From Verrucomicrobiota bacterium (lineage in GTDB: Bacteria; Verrucomicrobiota; Verrucomicrobiia; Opitutales; UBA2995), in the NCBI GenBank assembly GCA_027297085.1, contig JAPUIL010000603.1:1-9453 (forward strand): 9,453 bases of DNA. Reading direction: 5' to 3'. Below, piece after piece: positions 5,886 to 9,453 of this stretch. The stretch's first letter is position 1. Each line of letters starts with the position of its first letter. The notes below the pieces were generated by a model that was not told where the DNA came from, ran no database searches, and saw only the letters and a program-made list of their open reading frames with translations. Made by a program: the position numbers and the translations under genes.

Positions 5886-6698
5886 ATGTCCTCATTCGTC
5901 GAGTATGCATTCAAGAATCGACCGTTACTATTCGGCCTGGTTGCATCGTTGATGGTATTGACAGGCTGCGTGCAGCCAAAAGGCACGGATGTAGTTGAAG
6001 CAGATCTACCGAGCTTTAAAAATGGGGAAGATTATTTACGCCAGGGTCGCCATGATCAGGCTCTGTCATCCTTTCTCAAAGTGGTGGATTCCACGCCGAT
6101 CGCGCCGGAGTCACACTTGTACTTGGGCCAACTCTACTTGGAGCGTACGAAAGATCCTGTCTTGGCGATTTATCATTTCCGCGAATATTTAAAGTACAGT
6201 CCGGCTTCCCGCCAGGCACCTATGGTTAGAGAACTCATCAACACCGCCAAAAAGGAATTCGCCCGTACGTTTCCTGCTAATCTTTTCGATGCCCAGCTGG
6301 AACGCATGGACATGCTCGATGTGATTGAGCAAAAAGACGCGGAGATCCTGTCGTTGAAGAAAGAACTGGCTCGTTTGAAAGCTACGGCCAACACGCTGAA
6401 TATTCGTTTACAGGAAGCCCAGTCCCGCATGCCATCGTACACCGCCCCCGAAGCGCCGGTTATAACTCAGCAGCGTCGTGTCCAACCGCTTCCACGGAGT
6501 AATCTCTTGGGAGCACCGGATCCGGCATTTCCGGAATCAATTTCCGTCTATACGGTGGTAGCAGGTGACAACCTGGTAAAAATCAGCAGAAAAGTCTATG
6601 GAACGCCAAGCCGGTATCAGGCGATATTCGAAGCCAACCGCGATGTCATGCCAAATATGAACACCTTGAAGGTAGGCATGAAACTAAAAATCCCATAA
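5886..6698 (+). CDS. LysM-domain lipoprotein with TPR and coiled-coil region
   Basis: This is a predicted envelope lipoprotein of 270 residues. The signal peptide (hydrophobic 14-26) ends in the lipobox LTGC with Cys28 as the lipidated residue. Residues 42-108 look like two TPR-type helical repeats (GEDYLRQGRHDQALSSFLKV, LYLGQLYLERTKDPVLAIYHF). Residues 138-180 are a heptad-like coiled coil, followed by a Pro/Gln-rich linker at 183-215. Residues 221-270 form a C-terminal LysM domain (VYTVVAGDNLVKISRKVYG to LKVGMKLKIP), which binds peptidoglycan glycan chains. The combination suggests a scaffold tying the outer or inner membrane to the cell wall. No specific gene name is recognised. It is divergent from the isomerase gene across 77 bases and is followed after 10 bases by the desulfurase gene. 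No clear Shine-Dalgarno sequence precedes ATG 5886. Confidence 0.88.
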   Translation: MSSFVEYAFKNRPLLFGLVASLMVLTGCVQPKGTDVVEADLPSFKNGEDYLRQGRHDQALSSFLKVVDSTPIAPESHLYLGQLYLERTKDPVLAIYHFREYLKYSPASRQAPMVRELINTAKKEFARTFPANLFDAQLERMDMLDVIEQKDAEILSLKKELARLKATANTLNIRLQEAQSRMPSYTAPEAPVITQQRRVQPLPRSNLLGAPDPAFPESISVYTVVAGDNLVKISRKVYGTPSRYQAIFEANRDVMPNMNTLKVGMKLKIP

Positions 6699-6708
6699 TA
6701 TAGTTCGC

Positions 6709-7866
6709 ATGGCCTACTTTGATTACAACGCCACTACACCGTTGAATTCTGCCGCCCGTCAGGCATTGGTGGATGCGCTGGATACCTTTTGGGCCAACCC
6801 TTCCAGCCCCTACCGGCAATCCGCACAGGTCCATAATGCATTGGCTGCTGCTCGTGAAATCCTCGCTAAGCGCCTTGGAAAATCTCCTGAGGAAGTAATC
6901 TTCAACGGTGGAGTCACCGAAGCCAACAATGCAGTTATCCGCCATTTGGCAGATCATTTACAAAACACGAAATTGCTCGTCCTTTCCCCGTTTGAACATC
7001 CATCGATTGCCGAACCAGCCCGGCAGATCTTTGGCGAGCGTGTCCAAACTTTGAAAGCTTCTAGTGACGGGACAGTTGATGCAGATCACCTCGATGAGCT
7101 ATTAAAACAAGGAGTTGTGGGAGCGGTGTCCGTGATGGCCGTCAACAATGAGACTGGAGTCGTTCAGCCCTGGCAAGCGATAGGAGAACGGTGTCACAAC
7201 GCTGGCATTCCATTTCACTGCGATGCGTCTCAATGGTTTGGCAAATGTGCCGGCGGAGATTTTAGCTATTGCGATTTTCTGGTCGGTTGCGGTCATAAAT
7301 TCGGCGGACCCAAGGGTGTTGGATTCCTTGCTCTCTCAAAAAATAGTCTTGGATTCCGTTCTGCACTTGGAGGCGGGCAGGAGTCAGGAAGGCGTGGTGG
7401 TACGGAAAATGTTTCCTCAATTCTTTCGTTGGTCGCGGCTCTGGAATATAGCGACAGCCAATTGGATCACATGCTAAGTCAGGCAAAGGGACGTGATGAG
7501 TTTGAAGCTGCCCTGCAGTCTCGATTGCCGGAAATCTCCTGTATCGGAAAATCGGCCGCACGAGTGCCAAACACATCCTTTCTGGTGCTTCCACAATTTG
7601 AAAACTTGCGTTGGGTCAGAAAACTGGATCTGAAAGGCTTCCAGGTATCTACTGGATCAGCGTGTGCTACTGGTGAAACCGGTTCCTCCGCAGTATTGGA
7701 CGCACTTGGATATCCTGCTGATGCCGGACGTAAGACCGTTCGTGTGAGCGCCGGACCCACTACCTCTGCAAATGACTGGACCGAATTGATCGAAGCCTTC
7801 TTGCAGGTGTGGGATGACCTGAGTCAGCCCGGCACTTCCTCCGGATCGGCGGTTATTTCTATTTAG
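6709..7866 (+). CDS. Cysteine desulfurase, NifS/IscS family (PLP-dependent)
   Basis: The enzyme removes sulfur from L-cysteine, giving alanine and an enzyme persulfide used for Fe-S clusters, thiolated tRNA or other cofactors. It is cytosolic and 385 residues long, normal for the class V aminotransferase fold. It begins with the typical YFDYNATTPL. Other landmarks are FEHPSI (H97), VNNETGVVQP, CDASQ (D172), the PLP lysine in GCGHKFGGPKG (K197), GGGQESGRRGGTENV, and the catalytic loop STGSACATG with Cys319. The long region around Cys319 resembles group I (NifS/IscS) enzymes. No scaffold (IscU/NifU) or regulator gene is adjacent, so the acceptor is unknown; iscS, nifS and a tRNA-thiolation enzyme are all possible. 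The ATG lies 10 bases after the lipoprotein stop, without a clear ribosome site. recF starts at the stop codon. Confidence 0.93.
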   Translation: MAYFDYNATTPLNSAARQALVDALDTFWANPSSPYRQSAQVHNALAAAREILAKRLGKSPEEVIFNGGVTEANNAVIRHLADHLQNTKLLVLSPFEHPSIAEPARQIFGERVQTLKASSDGTVDADHLDELLKQGVVGAVSVMAVNNETGVVQPWQAIGERCHNAGIPFHCDASQWFGKCAGGDFSYCDFLVGCGHKFGGPKGVGFLALSKNSLGFRSALGGGQESGRRGGTENVSSILSLVAALEYSDSQLDHMLSQAKGRDEFEAALQSRLPEISCIGKSAARVPNTSFLVLPQFENLRWVRKLDLKGFQVSTGSACATGETGSSAVLDALGYPADAGRKTVRVSAGPTTSANDWTELIEAFLQVWDDLSQPGTSSGSAVISI

Positions 7867-7871
7867 TGTCG

Positions 7872-8951
7872 ATGCAAGTTACCCGGGTCAGGCTGCAAAA
7901 CTACCGCAACATTTCATTCGTGGATCTTTCCCTGGAAGGGGCCACTCAGTTCTTTGTGGGAAATAACGCGCAGGGTAAAACCAATCTGCTGGAAGCTATC
8001 GGACTTATTGCTGCCCTTCGCTCTTTTCGTACCAGCGATTCTTCCACCCTTATTCAACAAGATTCTCAGGAAGCTAAGCTCGTCTTTAACCTTTCTGATG
8101 AAGCGTTTGATTCGACAGAGATTTGGATCACTCTCAAGAAAAAGGGAAAAGAGATCCTTGTTGATGGTGAAAAAGTCGCTCGGTTTCGTGACTATATTGG
8201 TCGTTACCCTGCGGTGATTCTTAGTTCCCAGGATATTCAGCTGTTACGAGGTGCACCTGGAATCAGGCGTCAATGGTTGAATCTCGTACTCGCCTCCTCA
8301 AGCCGCAGCTACTACGATGCCCTCAAGGATTACCACCGGTTGCTTCTCGAGCGGAATTCTTTGCTCAAGCGCCAAGGTTCCATACGGGAGATGCAGGCCT
8401 TCGAAGTTCAGTTAGCTGAAAAAGCGATTCTACTTTTTAAGGGTCGTTCGGAGCAAATACCGCGTCTCGAGCATCACCTGCGAGCTGCCTATTCTCAGAT
8501 AAGCATTGAAGACGAATCTCCGGAATTCACTTTTTCACCCGATTGCGAAATTGATACTCAGGAAGCCTACCTTGCCATGTTGGCCAAATACCGAGGAAAG
8601 GATACTATTTTTAAATCGACTCAACACGGTCCCCATCGTGACGATTTTGAGCTGCGGCTCGAAGGACGTACGGCTCGGGATTTCGGCTCGGAAGGTCAGC
8701 AACGAAGCCTAATGATCGCGCTGAAGATCGCGCAATTGAGGTTTCTTGAGGAAACCAGTGGTCGAATGCCCATCCTTCTGGCAGATGATGTTTTGGGCGA
8801 GCTGGACCCTCATCGAAGAAAGAACTTTTGGGCCACAGTTGGCGACTCGGTCCAGGTCATTGCTACAGGAACAGAAGTGCCATCTGTGGGTTCGCGAGGC
8901 GAATGGAAAGTATTCGATGTTGCAGAAGGAACTTTTGAGGCGAGGGATTAA
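7872..8951 (+). CDS. recF: DNA replication and repair protein RecF
   Basis: RecF is an SMC/ABC-type ATPase that acts with RecO and RecR to load RecA at single-stranded gaps. Counted from ATG 7872 the protein has 359 residues, the normal length. The start VTRVRLQNYRNI is typical. Walker A is GNNAQGKT (30-37), the RecF stretch QHGPHRDDF lies at 251-259, the ABC signature is SEGQQR (273-278), Walker B is ILLADD (ending D305-D306), and the D-loop is GELD (309-312). All ATPase motifs are intact. GTG 7866, sharing one base with the desulfurase stop (TAGTG), is two codons earlier and would give 361 residues; ATG is preferred because it fits the family N-terminus. The usual dnaA-dnaN-recF neighbours are absent on the left side; the downstream neighbour is a transporter. 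Confidence 0.95.
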   Translation: MQVTRVRLQNYRNISFVDLSLEGATQFFVGNNAQGKTNLLEAIGLIAALRSFRTSDSSTLIQQDSQEAKLVFNLSDEAFDSTEIWITLKKKGKEILVDGEKVARFRDYIGRYPAVILSSQDIQLLRGAPGIRRQWLNLVLASSSRSYYDALKDYHRLLLERNSLLKRQGSIREMQAFEVQLAEKAILLFKGRSEQIPRLEHHLRAAYSQISIEDESPEFTFSPDCEIDTQEAYLAMLAKYRGKDTIFKSTQHGPHRDDFELRLEGRTARDFGSEGQQRSLMIALKIAQLRFLEETSGRMPILLADDVLGELDPHRRKNFWATVGDSVQVIATGTEVPSVGSRGEWKVFDVAEGTFEARD

Positions 8952-9107
8952 TACTATATCGCTTGCTCGATGAGTTACGGGGCGTTGACGGCCACGGGGT
9001 CATTCCTTGCAATCGTGCATGGCAATGCGGGATTCAAGCTTTGACCCCCTCGAACGGAATTTTTCGCATTGCACGTTTCAGGCCGTGGGACAGGCTTTAA
9101 GGTAGCT
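8952..9107 (+). other. Gap between recF and the transporter gene
   Basis: This 156-base stretch has no supportable gene. It holds a perfect 7-base inverted repeat, GGGGTCA at 8996-9002 and TGACCCC at 9042-9048, with 39 bases between. No T-run follows, so it is not a standard terminator. TTGAC-like hexamers at 8985 and 9041 lack convincing -10 partners. AAGG at 9099-9102 is a probable ribosome site for the transporter start at 9108. A promoter for the transporter could lie here but cannot be pinned down. Confidence 0.5.
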
Positions 9108-9453
9108 ATGGAATCTTGGGACACAGCCACGCTGGTTTGGGTAGTGGCAGGAGCGTTTGTAATTGGCCTTGCCAAAGGTGGCGTACTGGGTGTGTCCAAC
9201 ATCACGGTGGCAATTTTTGCCATGATTTTTCCACCCAAATTATCGGTAGGAATTATCCTGCTACTACTGGTTGTGGGCGATTGGGGGGCTTTTTACTTTT
9301 ATCGGCGGTATGCCGTTTGGAAATACCTGCTACCCACAATTCCCTGGACAATTGGTGGTGTCGTCCTTGGTTGGCAGCTACTGGATAAGCTCGACGGCGA
9401 ACAGGTGGGGCGGCTCATTGGACTCTGTCTGCTGGTCTTGATGGGAATTCACT
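9108..9453 (+). CDS. TSUP / sulfite exporter TauE-SafE family membrane protein, N-terminal part
   Basis: This is the first 115 residues of a multi-pass inner-membrane transporter; the gene runs off the window. The family (PF01925) moves sulfite, sulfoacetate, other organosulfur anions or unknown anions. Visible signs are the N-terminal helix followed by FVIGLAKGGVLGVSNITVA (17-35), the family's Gly-rich half-repeat with the conserved G..KGG pattern. More hydrophobic segments lie at about 34-42, 46-58, 72-91 and 103-115, with a short charged loop YRRYAVWKY between. ATG 9108 is chosen because AAGG lies five bases upstream and the first membrane segment starts at residue 8. Two other frames are open across the same bases, but their translations are not membrane-like and match nothing. 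Substrate cannot be inferred; the desulfurase two genes upstream makes a sulfur compound an idea only. Confidence 0.85.
   Translation, partial: MESWDTATLVWVVAGAFVIGLAKGGVLGVSNITVAIFAMIFPPKLSVGIILLLLVVGDWGAFYFYRRYAVWKYLLPTIPWTIGGVVLGWQLLDKLDGEQVGRLIGLCLLVLMGIH

Noticed and set aside
9116..9388. 90-codon plus-strand frame and an 87-codon minus-strand frame near the right edge
   Set aside because: The frame starting at ATG 9108 gives a convincing TSUP membrane protein, so these are shadows.

Overview
The window looks like chromosomal DNA of a Gram-negative bacterium with moderate G+C. My best guess is a Verrucomicrobiota member of the Opitutae/Puniceicoccales type. The pointers are an outer-membrane secretin, a lipoprotein with a lipobox, the KDO-pathway enzyme arabinose-5-phosphate isomerase, and a short membrane protein behind an ECF sigma factor that resembles proteins I associate with that group. 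This assignment is inference; no rRNA or other decisive marker is present. No mobile element, CRISPR array, tRNA or rRNA was seen.

Left part (1-2054): the C-terminal secretin domain of a type II/type IV-pilus-like outer-membrane channel. Its 5' end is not intact in this sequence: an in-frame stop lies about 30 bases before the first possible start, and no N-domains can be read upstream. The gene ends in a strong rho-independent terminator. Its T-tract also supplies the stop codon of a convergent CPBP-family intramembrane protease gene. That protease gene is divergent from the next operon.

Centre (2055-4823): a tightly packed plus-strand cluster. It holds an ECF sigma factor, a single-pass membrane protein of unknown family (candidate anti-sigma factor), a secreted HtrA/DegP-like protein with a PDZ domain, and a YjbQ-family protein. 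The HtrA-like protein has lost all three catalytic residues (His to Ser, Asp to Asn, Ser to Glu). The layout mirrors envelope-stress circuits (sigma, anti-sigma, periplasmic HtrA/RseB-type sensor), with an inactive protease in the sensor position. This is the most interesting feature of the window.

Right part (4828-9453): a minus-strand arabinose-5-phosphate isomerase (SIS plus two CBS domains), convergent with yjbQ with a 4-base gap. Divergent from it runs a plus-strand series: a TPR/coiled-coil/LysM lipoprotein, a NifS/IscS-type cysteine desulfurase, recF, and the start of a TauE/SafE (TSUP) transporter cut by the window edge. The first three sit 10 bases or less apart and are probably co-transcribed; TSUP follows a 156-base gap.

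Shine-Dalgarno use is uneven. The HtrA-like gene has a perfect AGGAGG and the TSUP gene an AAGG. The sigma factor, isomerase, lipoprotein, desulfurase and recF starts have no obvious SD, and several probable starts are GTG or possibly CTG.
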